From Blasia pusilla (lineage: Eukaryota > Marchantiophyta > Marchantiopsida > Blasiales), in assembly GCA_050084515.1 (NCBI GenBank), contig CM114272.1, forward strand, positions 11,780,001 to 11,844,000: a DNA stretch of 64,000 bases, given 5' to 3'. Within the stretch, counting starts at the first letter, position 1; every line of letters begins with the position of its first letter. Of this stretch, positions 20,695 to 34,500 are shown in pieces. The translations under genes were made by a program, and so were the position numbers. A model generated the notes under the pieces. That model ran no database searches, was not told where the DNA came from, and saw nothing but the letters and a program-made list of their open reading frames with translations.

Positions 20695-21460
20695 AATGTG
20701 AATATTATCTCAAGGAGCAAAAAAAATTATCGCTCACATGCAAAGTGAAAAAAATAAGATCTTGAGAGAGTTCATTTCTGAGAAAACTATTCCTTTCGTA
20801 GATGATATTCCTATAAAAGGATGTGCAATAGAAAAAATAATTGAGAGACTTATGAAAGATGGGTGTAGAAAGTTTGTGTCTGATCATATTCTTGATGCGG
20901 ATATGATCCTAACAAGACTAAGATTATGGTAGTGGGTCATCTTTGTGGAGAGTTTGGCCGAAAACCAAATCCAGCAAAAATTGATGTCATAGTGAGGATA
21001 CGAGAATACAAAAATCTCACTGAAGTGAGAAGGTTTTTAGGATCTTCTGTGTTTATCAGGTATGGAATCCTCATTTTGGCCATATATCTGATCCTTTGTA
21101 TGAGTTGTTGAGAAAGAAGAAGTTCACTTTGGATAAGAAGCAAAGAGCAGCAATGATGTAGTTGAAGGAAGCATTGAAGTCCCACCAGTTCTATGATAAG
21201 TGAGCGACAAATGTGGAAGACCTATAATCATTACAGTGGAAACTAGTCTTATTTCTATCAAATGGGCAGTTGGGCAGGATGATGTAGAAGGAAGAAGGTT
21301 TGCAACAAGGTTTAGAGCTCGTACACTCATTGAATGACAAAGGAGGTACCCTCAGGTAAAGAGGGAGCTTTGGGGAGTTGTGATTGCGATGAAAGCTAAG
21401 AAGGAGTATCTTAGGGGAGCCTATGTATTTCTTGAGGTTGATTTTGTACCTCTGTAAGAT

Positions 21461-21946
21461 ATGATTGTAAATTTTATAACTCCAAATATAGCCATGTTAC
21501 GTTGGACCGCCTACATTAAGTCCTTAAATCCACAACTGAGGCATACAATTGGGAAAGAGAACTCAGTAGCTGACATGTTGTCTAGAGCTATATTTAGTCA
21601 AGAAGAAGATATGGAGGCAGCAGAGATAGATAAAATTGATGCATATGTGTGGAAAGTGTCATCTCGAGAACAGGGTGGCATAGAAGATGTTCTAGCCTTC
21701 AAAGAGAATTTGTATGAGGGTAGGTTAAAAGAAATTGGGTGCTATTTAAGCTCTCTTCAAAGAGACATAGAATGGACAGACAAGTTCTTCAAGGAGATTC
21801 AACATAAGGCGTATGGCTATCTACTACAACATGGATATCTTTGGAAAAGGCCAAAGAGGAGAGATGGAATGCCCTTGAGGGTGATGGATGACAATGGGAT
21901 AAAAATGCAAGTACTCAAAGAATTCCACAATTCTTTATGGGCATGA
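21461..21946 (+). pseudogene. RNase H end and integrase N-terminal region, element 5
   Basis: A 161-residue frame. Residues ~25-45 hold the RNase H end (LRHTIGKENSVADMLSRA). A linker rich in Glu follows, then the HAYGYLLQHGYLWKRPKR-like segment and LRVMDDNGIKMQVLKEFHN, the front part of the H2C2 domain. The frame breaks at 21944 within the HxxxH region (WA* then HTGTWATF). Confidence 0.7.
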
Positions 21947-22244
21947 CACACAGGTACTTGGGCAACTTTCACCAAGATAAAAGAGAGGTATTGGCGGAAA
22001 GGCATGTACAAGGATGTTGATAGATATGTTGGGTCATGTGTTGAATGTCAGTTTCAATAAAAAAATCAGGATGAAAGATGAACTTAAATCCACGTACCCT
22101 TTGTCAATTCATCATCAGTGGGTAGTAGATCTAGTTGTTATGTTACTAGGTCTTTGGGGAATGCACTTCTTGGTCCTACCACGATAAGAGTTGTCTAAAT
22201 TTGTAGAAGGGAAGGCTTTATGATCTAAAAAAAATAGAGCCTAT

Positions 22245-23029
22245 ATGTCATTTTATTCTAAAGGATTTTTTTCTCGATGTGGGAGTGTTGGGAGAATTCG
22301 TGCAGATAGAGGTGAGTTGAATACAGAGGAAACACAAGAGTTCATCAAGAGGTATGGACAGCAGCTGAGATTAACAACTTCCATGAATCCGGGGGCAAAT
22401 GGCAAGTGTGAAAAGGGACATCCGCCAATCATTCAAGCATAGTTAAAAGTGTGTGGAGTGCCATGTGTTGATTGCGTGCCATGTGCTGATTGGCCTAGGT
22501 TTCTTCCATTTTCTTTATGGGCCACTAACAACACCGTTATAGGGTTCATGCCTATAGAGTTGATGACACGTCAAAAGCCAATAATGCTTGCAGAAGGAGA
22601 TATTCCAACTTGGATGGGTTTGCCTTGGGAGGACAAGATCGATAGGGAAGAGCTCCTAGCACTTTGAATACAACAGCTAGAGTGACATGAAGAAGATATA
22701 GCAAAAGCATTAGTCAAAATGAAGGAAGAAAGGTTGAGAAACAAAGAGCGATTCGACAAACCCATTGACTTCGGAAGGAGCTTATAAGAGAAGGAGATTG
22801 GGTCTTGGTACACCACAATAGCCTCGACACCAAGCACAGTACAATTAAGAAATTTGCACGTCGTTGGTTTGGTCCATGTGTTGTAGTCTTTGTTTTTGAA
22901 AATGCCACTTACAAACAACGTGAGCTAGATGGCACAATTCTCAAGTTGTCTGTTGCAGGAAAAAGGGTCAAGATTTTCCGTATAAGTGAGGGATTTCTTG
23001 ATTTTGATGAATCATATCAATTTCTCTAG
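22245..23029 (+). pseudogene. Integrase core and C-terminal tail, element 5
   Basis: Three frames: core with the second Asp (RIRADRGELN) and Glu (NGKCEKGHP), then FMPIELMTRQKPIML with PWEDKIDREELLAL, and last the basic tail FARRWFGPCVVVFVFENATY...GKRVKIFR. The order and motifs are standard for a Gypsy integrase; two frameshifts separate the parts. Confidence 0.7.
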
Positions 23030-23121
23030 AGACACAGCAAAAATAAGTCTGAGTAAGATAGCAAGAAGTCTTGATGTTTTCGGCACATACTAGAGGATAT
23101 GCAAGTTTGGAGGGGATGAAA

Positions 23122-24401
23122 TGTCGTATAATAAAATCACCCACCATATAAACTCCTTTCTCATTAAGTGTCAGAGATAATTTTATTAGTATTAAGTAAA
23201 TATCAATTAGCTTAGGAAAATGAAAATTTCATGTTTAAAACTTTTTAGGATGGCTCATTTGTGCGGGCCCGACTTTAAGAAAAGAAGTAATAAATAAGAC
23301 ATGGGAGTAGACAAGTAAAGTAATGGGCTTGGTGTATTAATGAAAGAAAAGTAAAACTAGTCTTAATTGGTGGCTAGGGTAATTGGGGTAGTTTGGAGGA
23401 TATGAAGTGAGTTGATGAGAATATTTTGGAGGAGATAACATGTAAATTACTTGAGTCAAAAAGGAATTGGCTAAGCCTTGAGAGGAAGTCATGTGGCACA
23501 AGATAAGATTATCCGTGTTTTGTGTTTTTGTGGATCCTTTGAGAGTATATAAAGAGGAGGGGCCTTCAAAGGTTCATCATCTTCTACTTCATTTCTTGAG
23601 TCTCTCTTGTTACTATTGAGTGGATGGAATTGGCTTACTTGCTCTCCAATGAGTGGATTAACCCTCTTGGGAGAGTGACTTTGTTGAGTTATATTCTTTG
23701 AGAGTTTCAAGAGTCTCATATGAGATGGTTATTTGGAGAGACTTATCGTCTTAGGGGATTTTTTTCATACTAGGGATAGTTGATGGTTTTGGCTTGTTAG
23801 TTTTCCAATGAGAGTGCGTTACCCCTCTTGGGAGAGCAACTCCACCAAAATCTATTCTTGAGGAGAGTAGATAATGTCCATCAAGTATGCATAGAGGTGA
23901 AGCACGAGTCGTACATGATTTTCCTTTCCTTAATCCGTACCACGTCAAGGTTCTCTTCGTAGATAGGCATTGGTTTACTCGCTATCTAGTTAACCTCTTT
24001 AGGAAGGCATTCATGAACCAATTCATGCTATTTCTAACTCCGGTGATTCTTCCTATTTTCACGTATGGAAGGACATGGGATTGTATTCTTTATGTCCTTA
24101 TATAGCAATCCATGGATGTTAATAGGCATGTTAAGTAGGTTTTAACACTAGTTGTGCTATTTTTCTTGTGTACAAGTGTAAAGTAGTCTACAAGGACTTC
24201 ATAATTAGGATTTTGGGAGTTCGATGTTATGAAGAAGTGATCTCCTTGGCACTACCATTGGTGATTCTTGTCGTGAGAGAATGGAGAGTGTATATAGTAA
24301 TTCTAAACTAAAAAGAGAGAACCTCTTTGAGAGTTTGTCTTGCATCAACCACGTCTACCATAGCTAGAAGGTCCGCCCTTACTCGAAGAAAGATCTCGAC
24401 A
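23122..24401 (+). repeat. Probable 3' LTR of element 5
   Basis: A purine-rich GGAGGGGATGAA tract directly precedes TGTCGTATAA. A candidate right end ATCTCGACA lies at 24393-24401, giving TGTCG...CGACA ends and about 1.28 kb. It contains a TATA box and short repeats (CTCTTGGGAGAG). The right end is less certain than the left because no target duplication can be read. Confidence 0.5.
23546..23553 (+). promoter_or_regulatory. TATA box in the element 5 LTR
   Basis: TATATAAA in a GC-flanked setting (GAG before, GAGGAGG after), 425 bp into the LTR. Likely the former LTR promoter. Confidence 0.5.
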
Positions 24402-24869
24402 CAAAATTGCTACACGCACCCGGCCATTTTGGCCGCATGCTTTGGACTGAAGTTTCTCCTACCACTACGTCGCAACACCTGCCATTTTGTTGTCGTGCCT
24501 ATTTCTAGATTTTTCCCTGTTGTACTGGATCACTACCCTGACCCATCAAGGGGCTACATTTTTTGCACGCGGCTACTTGGTGTTGTGTCTTCACGTGGTC
24601 CAAATGGTCGTGCTCTGGTTTTGCGGCGACCACTATCGCAAGATTTCTACAGAGTGCCACTACATGTCAGCAGAGTGCTACCGTAGTTGGCACAAACGTC
24701 CATGGTTAACCGATGGATGCGTGGCTAGGTTGATGTCGTCTGGCACCCTTATCCGTTATCACTTACTATTTTTCCACTGAATCTGAGCAAACACTCCTTA
24801 ATTTTTCTTACGTCGACACCACATAATTTTTTCCTTAATGTTGTGGTCGTCGCCATCCCATTTCATCAT

Positions 24870-26520
24870 CGACTTGTGATGGCAAGTGACCTCGGATTGA
24901 TAGGGTCTAAGTTTTTGTTCCACTTTGTTATGTCTTGAGTTGGGAGTTGCGCAACAACGATCAAGTCCCATGTCGTGACGCCCGTAGACGCAACGCATCG
25001 CTGATTGTCGCGTCGTGCCGCTCGTGGCCGCATCGCACAGTCTGGATTGCGGAGCCGCGCCACCAGTGGGAGCAAAGCGTATCTTGCTGATAGAGGAGGG
25101 TTTGTCACTTGTTGCCGCATCCCATTACCGAGTGTTGTGTTTTGCCGCCAGTGCCGCACCGTGTTGTTGGACCCACACCGCACATCGAGGAGGTTTTGGA
25201 GCATCATCGGTACCAGGGGAGCACAACTTGCTAATTGGAGGAGTTTGTCTTCAAGACCAAGTTGGGGTCGAGTTTGCACTTGTTGAGGAGCGACATCAAC
25301 ATTTGTTAAGGTTACCCATTCTAATCTTTTTCCCTACACGTGTGAGGGATTCCGAGAATTGGGTAGTTATTTGGGGATATTGGGTTTCGTACTGATGTTG
25401 AGAGCATCATTGATGTATGGGTTTAGGGGACATAGACCTATGGGATGTCCAAAGTTGAGGGTATGTTCTATTTATGAGAGGATAAACCAGTGTTTGCTGC
25501 ACCACGTCGCTTATTGCCGCATGGTACACGTCTTGGTGAGAGGGAGTGTAGATTGAATGTCGCATGTTTGGTTGAGTGATTGAGGGATTTCTCGCAAGAT
25601 TGAGAGTGATCTTGTGAGAGAGACACGAGGGTCATCACATCGTCCTTTCAGGACTTTTAGGCAAGGTGGTGGACCTGAGAGTAGCTCTAGAGGTTTTACA
25701 CGAAGTGGCATAAGGTTTTGAGGGTCTCCATGTTAAGAACCACCCCGACCTGGTTGTGTGTCGTCTTTAAACAAGGAGGAGGGCGTAGAGGATTTTGTGA
25801 GCACATCACCACACATAGTGAGTGGTCCTACCGTCTAGGAGTATCAGATGGACGATCGGGGTAGAGGACCGCATAAGTTTCCAGGTGTTGTAGGCATGAT
25901 AGAGTTGCACGACTTTATTGTGGAGTTTAGGAGTTGGTGCGACTTGCTACGGGCCAAGAACTCTAGAGAGTTCGACCGATTCACATCATGGAGCGACATG
26001 TTCCAACACTTAGAGCCCATAGACGATTATCATAAGTATGTTCTCCCAGAGATATACCCATGAGATTGAAGCCTAGAGACTCTACTATGACCCACACTAT
26101 GTGTCATGGACTGAGCCATTTCTAGACGAGGAGGAGGAGCTAGGGGAGGCTACTTCCTCTTCCACCAGTGATGAGTTAGGAGGGATGAGTCAGACATGGC
26201 GAGTTGCATCGTCCTAGGTTTAACCGCGTGGTTGGGTTCTTTGCGGAGTTGCGGAGGAACTACCAGGGGTTACGGTCTAAGAAGTTGCAGAGCATCCACG
26301 ACTTCCATAGGCGCATAGGCGAGAGTCTAAGGGAGGTATTTACTTTCTTCCGTCGATTGATAAGTGTCATTCAGGGGGTGACAAAGGCCCTGGCTATTCA
26401 GGCATGGAACGAGACCTGTGGAAACGGGTGAGGGATGAGGTCATGCTTATGCACACCTCACCTAAGTCTAGAGATGTTTTGTAGACCGTAGAGTGTGTTG
26501 AGCGCATCTTGACTGAGGAG
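24870..26520 (+). mobile_element. Orphan gag fragment of the main Gypsy family
   Basis: Aligns with 48384-50070 of element 4: the same CGTAGCCGCAACGC-type leader, then gag text. Recognisable segments are ELHDFIVEFRSWCD (25848-26063 frame), the acidic EEEELGEATSSS stretch, and FFAELRRNYQGLRSKKLQSI with LREVFTFFRRLI (26204-26431). This is the alpha-helical capsid-like part of a plant Gypsy Gag. It stops at about 26520, next to a few TTTAGGG units. No pol follows. Confidence 0.7.
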
Positions 26521-26544
26521 AGCATAGGGTTTAGGGTTTAGGGT

Positions 26545-28598
26545 TATATATACCCTCCTACATATACTCTCCTTTGCCATGTTGCGCTCAACACACTTTG
26601 CGGTCTCAACATATATAGTCTCATTTTCCATATCTAAATTTAAAGATTTTGTTGGACCTCCAAATTCCATTTGAATTTCGGCTATTTTTTTCCTTGTTAA
26701 CAGGATCCTAAGTCATTTTTAGGAAGACCAAGGCGCACAGATGCCATAGTACTCCTATCAGACTCATTACCAGATTTATTTTTCAATCCTTAGGATTATA
26801 CATTGAAGAGCCTTTCCATTCCTATTTTTCAATTCCATCCCTCCAACCCATTGGATCAATGGCCACCCAATTACTATTGTTTCCAAACAGCCAAGCTCGA
26901 AGATATGCATCCAACTATATGGGCTTAAAGTTGGAGATGTCTAGCGTTATTCTACTTAGACATTCTACAGGCCGGTTGTGGACTCTCAACTCTTTAAGTT
27001 ACCCCTTTTTTTCAAATTCCGGATGGATTTTCCATCACCTTTTTCTTCGTCTTTTATTTTACATATCTACAACAAAAGTCCCTCTGTTGGAAAGATGTTG
27101 CCAATGCTTTGGCCAGCATTGATCTGAGTCCAACTTTTGTTCGGTTCACTTTGTAAAGTTTTAGGCATGGGATACTCCACAAGACTCCTTCCTGGATCCA
27201 CCAGAACATTCGTAGTAAACGCTTCTGATGTTTTCTCGAATATGGACGCTTTACGGTTCCCTAAAACTAGACTTCGAGTATATTCAGAGCATCTCGTGGT
27301 CTCTCTTGATCCACGGTTCCCCACAACTTTGAAGCATGGCAGGGTGGACCGGAATCCCCCATAACATCTTACATTGTCTTTGAAGCACAACGAACACAAC
27401 CCGGATCGGATGAGGTCTATGGCATTTAATGGAGTTCTCCTGTCTCTGTATCCTTTGGACTCACTTTCAAACTGAACTAAGACTGCCATAGCGCCAAGGT
27501 CGTTGATTTCTCGGGTTTGATGAATTGGGTTACCCGGATTTGGATTCCAAGGAAACAACTATAAATTGGTCAATCTTGGATCCTCCGGGATCACACAATT
27601 CCAACTTATTTGATGACGACACTTTTCTGTATATCAAAAACTTCTTATCTCAAAAGCTGGCTAGATTCATCATTTGGTAACTACTGTGTGGAACTCAAGA
27701 CTATGGAAATTGAGCTCATTTCATGGCCTCAACCAAGGTCACTATCTGCCCTAAATCAAGGGCAGGTTGGTGATCTTTTTCCTCAGGAGATCAAGGCAGA
27801 TTAGTGATCATTTCTCATTGATCCGCTCTTGGACTAGCTAGCTGACACTGGTGTAAAAGTCAAGTCAAGCTCTTACATTCAACATAATGAAACAATAAAA
27901 ATCAAATGAAACTCATCAGTCTTGACAGTGAAGCTCTTCTGGTGGGCAACATATCTCTTTATAATTTAGAGGGCATTAGTCAGATTTTTTAGATATGATG
28001 GTCTGATTTTTAACCTTAATCCAACCCTCCTAATTGACTTGTTTGCACTACCTCAGTCATGGGTTCAATAAACTGTACCTAACAAGAATAAAAAAAAATT
28101 CAAGACTAGGTCAACTACTGCACAAATTCTACTGGTTCTACTGAGTACTTGACAAAAGAGGAGTGCGAACAACCTTAGTCCGCTCTTTCCCTCAAAAAGA
28201 GTCAAAAAGCTATACCGAAGAAATGTTGTGAGTAATGGCACAAAGGCTCTAATGAATCTCCACAGGTGAGGGAAGAAATAGTTGGGCAATATACAAATTG
28301 ATCCATAAGGGGAAAAAGGCTATGAACACCTACATCCAATAAACTTAATTACAGGTGACTAATGAATGACCTGCCAGGACTACAAAAGTCATAAACCCCT
28401 TGTGAGAAACCTTGGGGAATCTCTTATACCATTCCAGATCATTCCACACACCAGTTGGCAATGCCTTCTCCAAAAGCTTGCGACCTCTGTCTCCTTTTTA
28501 CAACAAGCTGGAAAATGCAGTGAGAAGTTTCAACCAGAATCATCAGGGTCGTGTCGACCGAATGAATTCCTGCGATATTCACAGACTTCTCCTGCTTG
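26545..28598. other. Spacer between gag fragment and host gene, with an unrecognised 163-residue frame
   Basis: The minus-strand frame 27558-27067 is open for 163 residues but shows no domain I recognise and no clear splice signals. The facing plus-strand frames are short. About 250 bp to the left of the host gene stop is probably its 3' UTR. Nothing else is supported. Confidence 0.3.
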
Positions 28599-31500
28599 TC
28601 ATTTATTCTTACTCTCAGAGTTCACTTCTTCTTCAAGTTCATCAAACTCCCACCCCTCTGTTTCAGCCTGAGGGAGATCCTTGCCATCCACAGCATCTGT
28701 TTCTTCACCAGTGGGTGACTCGCTCTTTTCATTCTCCATTGTGCTAATCTTCTCTTTAGGAGCCACTTCTGGACTAACGTCCTTGGGAGAGCTACCTTTT
28801 GATGAGGCTGACCTTAGCTGTGCACCAGTCTCGACTACATGTGCTCTCGCCTTCTCCAACATAGCTCGCCCTTGTTGTAGAGCTGGCCTTCTCTCAACCT
28901 CCATCTCTGGTCTCTGTCGAGCTTCAAACTCCTTCCCCAGTTCTCTGATCACTTCAAATGCTTTGGACAATTTTACTTCTGTTTCATTTGCTTCCCTGAG
29001 AAGCATGAGAAGAAGAGCATCAGCCGACTGCAAAACGGTAAAAAGCCAACAGCTAGAAGGATCCTACTAACAACTGCTTTGAAGTATAGAGGGGTTCTCC
29101 AGGAGTTCTTTCCAATTAACAGAAGAATCATATCTATTTAGTGACCATGCAAAGCTAACTAACCTGTCTTTCTTTTGATAAGCTTGGACTTCTTCCTCCA
29201 GTTGCCCAATCAGCTTTAGTGTCTTTTCCACCTGCACAAGGAGGGTTAAACATATTTCATTTTAGTTTCAAGTCAAGTTCAGCACTTTACCCTTCTTCTT
29301 TGGGTGATGGACTGTGCCAGTCAACCTTACTACAGTGAGAAGGAAACTTACTTGAGTTTCAGTCTCCAGGTAACTGTCCTGAGTTTTTCGCACAGCTCTA
29401 TTGATGTCAGGAATCACCCCTTCCATACCCAAATCAGCAACATTTGATCTACACATTCAAGAAGAAAAAAACAGCAAATTACAAGCCCACATCAGTTTTA
29501 GAGCAATGATTTCAAACTGCAGTCTTGTTCTGGTAACGTACCAGGACAACTGAGGAAAGCACAAAAGGCCTAATTGACAGCTTACATCTGAAGACAGCAA
29601 CACTTGACTCCATTTTTCCAAGATAATCACATGGTCTCAGCATGGGACAAAACAGTTTAGACTATGACCTACAACTACAAAAGTAACTGTAACAGGAGAA
29701 AAGACTTTGAAAAAACATATCCTGGTGAAGCAGGGATGGCATGGTGAGTTTCTTTATAAATACTCAGAAAAGTAGGACTAAATTATCCAGTAAGAATTAT
29801 CCACAGGACAGCTAAAGATATAAATATATCTCCATTTCCTATCAACGTCCTAACTTAGAAAAAGAGAGGCCTCCTATGATGATGTAGTTGGTAGGCATTC
29901 TAGAAGAGTGAATCCATATGAAAGAAGTTAGAGCTTGTGAAGTACTTTTTCTGTCTTAGAATCTCAAGTTCTTCAGCACAAAACTTCAGTCTTTTAAGAA
30001 AAAGATTCAGTTCCTCCTGAAGCACATTCCAGTTGTTCTATCAGATAAGAGAATTCACAAAAATACATGAGGCAAGTATATGCAGAAAAAGTTCAAGTAG
30101 ATTTCAAGATTGTTAAAAGGATAGTTCAACCACATATTTAAGCAAACAGCTAATTCATAATTGTCTTCCTTCAGACTACAGCAATACCTCATAAATGAGC
30201 TGTTCTCTTGAATATATGCTCTAAATCCGATAAGGCCAAGCAATATCAGCTGATAGCATTAGCTTAACCGCATAGAATTCACATTGGGTGTGATTGTTGG
30301 CTTCAATCATTGAACTTCATAACAATTATGCAACAGCCACAAACAAACCTGCTGGAAGGCTAAGTTGATGACAGCAATCTGAAAAAATTGCTCCGTTACT
30401 TCATCCCACGCTATCCTTCAATAATAAAATTGCCATGACAAAGGCACATATGGTGAGTACTAATTTACAGACAGGAACTACTGAAAGATAGTCTGAAACC
30501 ACTCAACCACCTCAAACCAGAAGAAAAAACATTGATCACCAGAGAAACTAATTTCTCAAGGCAATATCTCTGGATATTCCTGAATTGTCTTTCCCTTCAA
30601 TAAAAGCTCTACTACACAAACTAATCTCTACCGCAACAAAAGTTTGAGCAGAATTTGGAGCTGTTCCATGGGAAGTTCTTTTCACACATACTGAGTGTCC
30701 TTGACTTTTTGTTCGATAGAAGCTGACTGCATTACCCAAGTGTCCTCCAGAAAATTCACCCAGGTAGTGGCAACAGCTGCTTCTGCTGTACGTGCATTAA
30801 TTGACCTTGTCAATTCCTCTTCCTGGAAAAAGAAGCATTGTGACTGTCAGTCTGGATACCCACTTGTCATTAAAAGTTTATACTTGATGATCAACTAGCC
30901 ATGGCGCCTGACTACAAAAGGGGTCAGACCCTACAACTGGCACAACACACTAGAGTTGGACGACTGGAACTCAGTTAAGACCATTTCTGGATGAACAATA
31001 TACCAGAAATAAAATGGTCTAGAAGCCCTTTGTCCAGGGTAGAAAAGGTAGACAGTACGATTGAACATTCAAAGAAAAATGCATCACATTCTTTTCTTCA
31101 GACTACAGAGACTTGTCCTCGCAGATTTTCGGAGTCCTTCCACTATGCGCGTATCTACAGCAGGTTTGCTGTCTTTATTCACACCCAACACATGTGGCAA
31201 CCAGGATGGACATTTGGTACCCACTTTACTATACAGCCAAAAGTCCAAGAACAAACCTTGATTGATAGATGAGCTACAATATTGCTGCTAGCTTCATCAA
31301 ACTGCTCTTTCTCTTCCTGAATATTAATATGACGCAGTGTTGCCGCTGCTAGTGCTGACTTGACCTGGTAATGCACAACTCAACAAAAATTTCAGCAGCT
31401 TGAAGAAACTAGTGAAAAACACAACTTTTGAGAGGAGGATTTGATACATAAGAGATTTGGCAAAACTTCAAACCACCACACAATAAGCTTGTAGTAATGA

Positions 31501-34500
31501 GATCATCCGCAATAAAGCAGAACAGATACATTATCTTCTCCTTCATAATTTACGAGATCCGAACTCTCCATTCCAGTTGTGCAATAGAGGGTAACTTTAA
31601 CATTACGCTGTGAAGAGCAAAGACTCACAAGAAGCATGCCATTCCTTTCATTCCAGAAGGGGTTATATCCCCACAAGGAAAGAAGCTGCAGAAACTCATG
31701 AACTACAATGACCCTCACCTCTGCCAGCTCAGCCTCCAGTTCTTGCCTTCGTTTGTCAAGCTCACGAACTTCTCCGGCCACAAGCTAATGGCAAAGACCA
31801 GTGATGTAAAACCATCAGTTACTCTTCATTATCTATGACTCTCCAATGCCCTGCTACTTCGTACTATCAATTGGATAGATCAAGGTTTGGTCCTTGAACA
31901 GGCTGATCAGGGGGAAAAAAGCTGAACTTTAAGAGAGAACTAAAAAGAACAAAGAAAATGGAATGACTTTAACATGGGAATTTTGTTACTTTGAGCGAGT
32001 AACTCCCCACACTAACACTCTCTGACAGTACCTTCTCAGCTTCCGTCACTTCCAATGCTTTGGCAACACGGTAATCCATTGCATCTTGCTTTTGCTGTCT
32101 GTACAAGACAAGCAGAAACCCGTGTACACATTATGAAAATGAAGTATTTTGAACATAAAAAGAATGGTTCCCAAGGGCTTACAATGTCACATTCTCACTT
32201 GTACCACCTCCACAAAAGTTGCTCTAAAGAACAGAAACGACAACAAGAAAATATTTGCAGAGAGAAGTGGAATGTTTTTTTTTTCAACTTTTAATCTATG
32301 ACGCATATAAACAACATAAAAGCCCACAAACAGACCGGTTCTTGAGAATCTGCTTTTGAGTCTCCTCAGAAGAGCTGTTGAGTGTGACAGTGAGCTCCTT
32401 CAACTTCTCTACCTAAAACACCGTATTGGGAAAATCATCAAGTTGTACAAAGTTCTCCAAACACATCATACTGATTTCCAATTGAAGAAGCAAACCCAGG
32501 AATCACGACGTTGTCATACAGAAACAGAAATTAAGGCACATACATTCATACACAGAGGTAGTACCTCACGAGACCAGTTCTGCTAAAAGAATTCAGATGT
32601 TGGTTGTTTTTTGATTGAAACTTTGATCTCTGAACAAGTAGCCCAGGAAGCGGAGTAATTGACTGGGTCCCACAGGCCAGATTATTCTCAAAAATAATAC
32701 TTCGCAAAATGGTTCACCTTATGGGCTCGTTCCTCAGGGCTATCTCCTCCACGTAGAGCTACATTCTTTCTCTGGAGACATTGCCGCAGGCGGACTTGTG
32801 ACTGAATTATATCCATTGTTGTATTTGATTCCTGAGAAGGACGGTGACAGATAAGTAATACGGCCATATGCCTGTTTGCACAGACGGACAATCAGATCAA
32901 CTAACCTGTAATGTACTAGCAGCAGAGAGAACTATTACAAACATTGGTTCAGTAAAAACAGGACCAAGTGATTCATCAAGGTAAGCTAGATTGAGTTGAA
33001 CATTAACAGACGTTCAGAGAAGAGATATCCCACCGGACCAGATTTAGGTGGTGGTGCACTTGATATTCCATCAACTTGGCCAAGTGCCCCTCCCTTGTCT
33101 AAAACTTCCTGCCGCAGCGAAGTAATCTCCAGATCTAATCTGGTCAACCCAAAGATATATTAGAGGAGCTGAGAGTAAGACGAGTATTATTAATACAACT
33201 CACTTTTGGACAGAAGTGAACTGAAGAGAGTAAGAGAAAAAAAATTACAATTAACGAAAAACAAATTACCAGGTTCTACATAGGTCTGAAGTACACCTCA
33301 AATTGAACACAAAATATCTCACATATTATACTCCAGTACTGTCCTTTCAGACATTGGAAAAATGTCAAAAGGTCATGAAGCTGGATGTTGAGACATTTCA
33401 CAACAGTTACCCTGGCAATACACAGCAGCTATAGCCTATTGGGCTAGACCCTTGGAACAACTGCTTGAAAGGCTTGAAAGTGTGTGTTATCCAGATTCGT
33501 ACTACTAACAAAGCCTGTCACAGACTTGTGTGGATTTTATTTCCTCATTATTTTCTATCACCACAAACTGCTGCAACCTCCCTACAATGCTATTTGAAGT
33601 TGTAGATGATTTGGTCCAGGAAGCATTTGAATAATTGCAGGCTTCTCTTCATTGACTCGGCAATAAAAATGATGAAGTCAGCTCATTTCACTGTAACCCA
33701 AAATTTGCAAAAGATAAATGAAACCCCAAGACAACAGAGAAGATATCAAGACACGAGGTAGAAAAGTACGAATACCTTTCAATCTCAGGATTGAGCTTCA
33801 GACCAGTAATGGCATCCTGAACCATTTGAAGTAACTCCTCCTTTTTGATCTGGATGAAACCAAAAGTAGTACAGAAAAGTTACACTTGCCCAAACGGATT
33901 TTTTTGACACTTTCATATAATTTCACTTTTTCCCAATTCAGTTCTACAAATAGGATTATAGCCACGAGTGCGTAAAAATCATTCCCCAGTGACAGAGAGT
34001 GTGCACAATGGACAGATAAGCTCCGGACCTTTAGACCCTCTACATATTCTGTGACTTGATTTCCCATCCCCTTCTATACTCATAAGGTTGGTTCATTTCC
34101 AGGATTACTTACATTGCTAATGTCTAGCTATTATATCTCAGATCTTCTGGACTAATAGAAGAATTCCATTTGAAACAAACAGAAAGATGAGTTAGAAATA
34201 CAGAGACTGATCATAAAAAGAGACAAAAACCATGGAACTTCAAGACAATTCATGTGTCAGTGTTCAAGAGCATAAAGGCTTATACCAGAACTTCATCCAC
34301 ATAAGTTGAAGTGACCTTTGAAAGATCTTGCATGCTGCTAATGATGGCATTATGCAGTTCTTGACCCCCCGTGAGACACAATCTGGACAAGAACTGAGAG
34401 AGTCAAAAATGAAGGTGACAATTTAAACCTCTCCCACATAGGGCAAAAAGTTCCATTGAAAATTGTAGTGTTGAAGACCAATGTTCCTTCCAATTTGGAT

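Larger units (their letters stand above)
20703..23121 (+). mobile_element. Element 5: a different Ty3/Gypsy lineage, 5'-truncated
   Basis: Starts inside RT (PFVDDIPIKG, so YxDD reads FVDD), then VGHLCGEFGRKPNPAKID and TEVRRFLG, the RT-RNase H connector. The RNase H end is HTIGKENSVADMLSRA. The integrase zinc region (LKEFHNSLWA, then a TGTWATFTKIKERYW frame) is followed by the core with RIRADRGEL and NPGANGKCEKG. The C-terminal tail (RRWFGPCVVV...LDGTILKLSVAGKRVKIFR) ends at 23029. There is no PHD finger and no methyltransferase in the part present. Several frameshifts and stops are present. Confidence 0.85.

Noticed and set aside
26526-26544. Interstitial telomere made of TTTAGGG units
   Set aside because: Only two to three units are present, too few to call a telomere-derived array; mentioned only as a junction mark.
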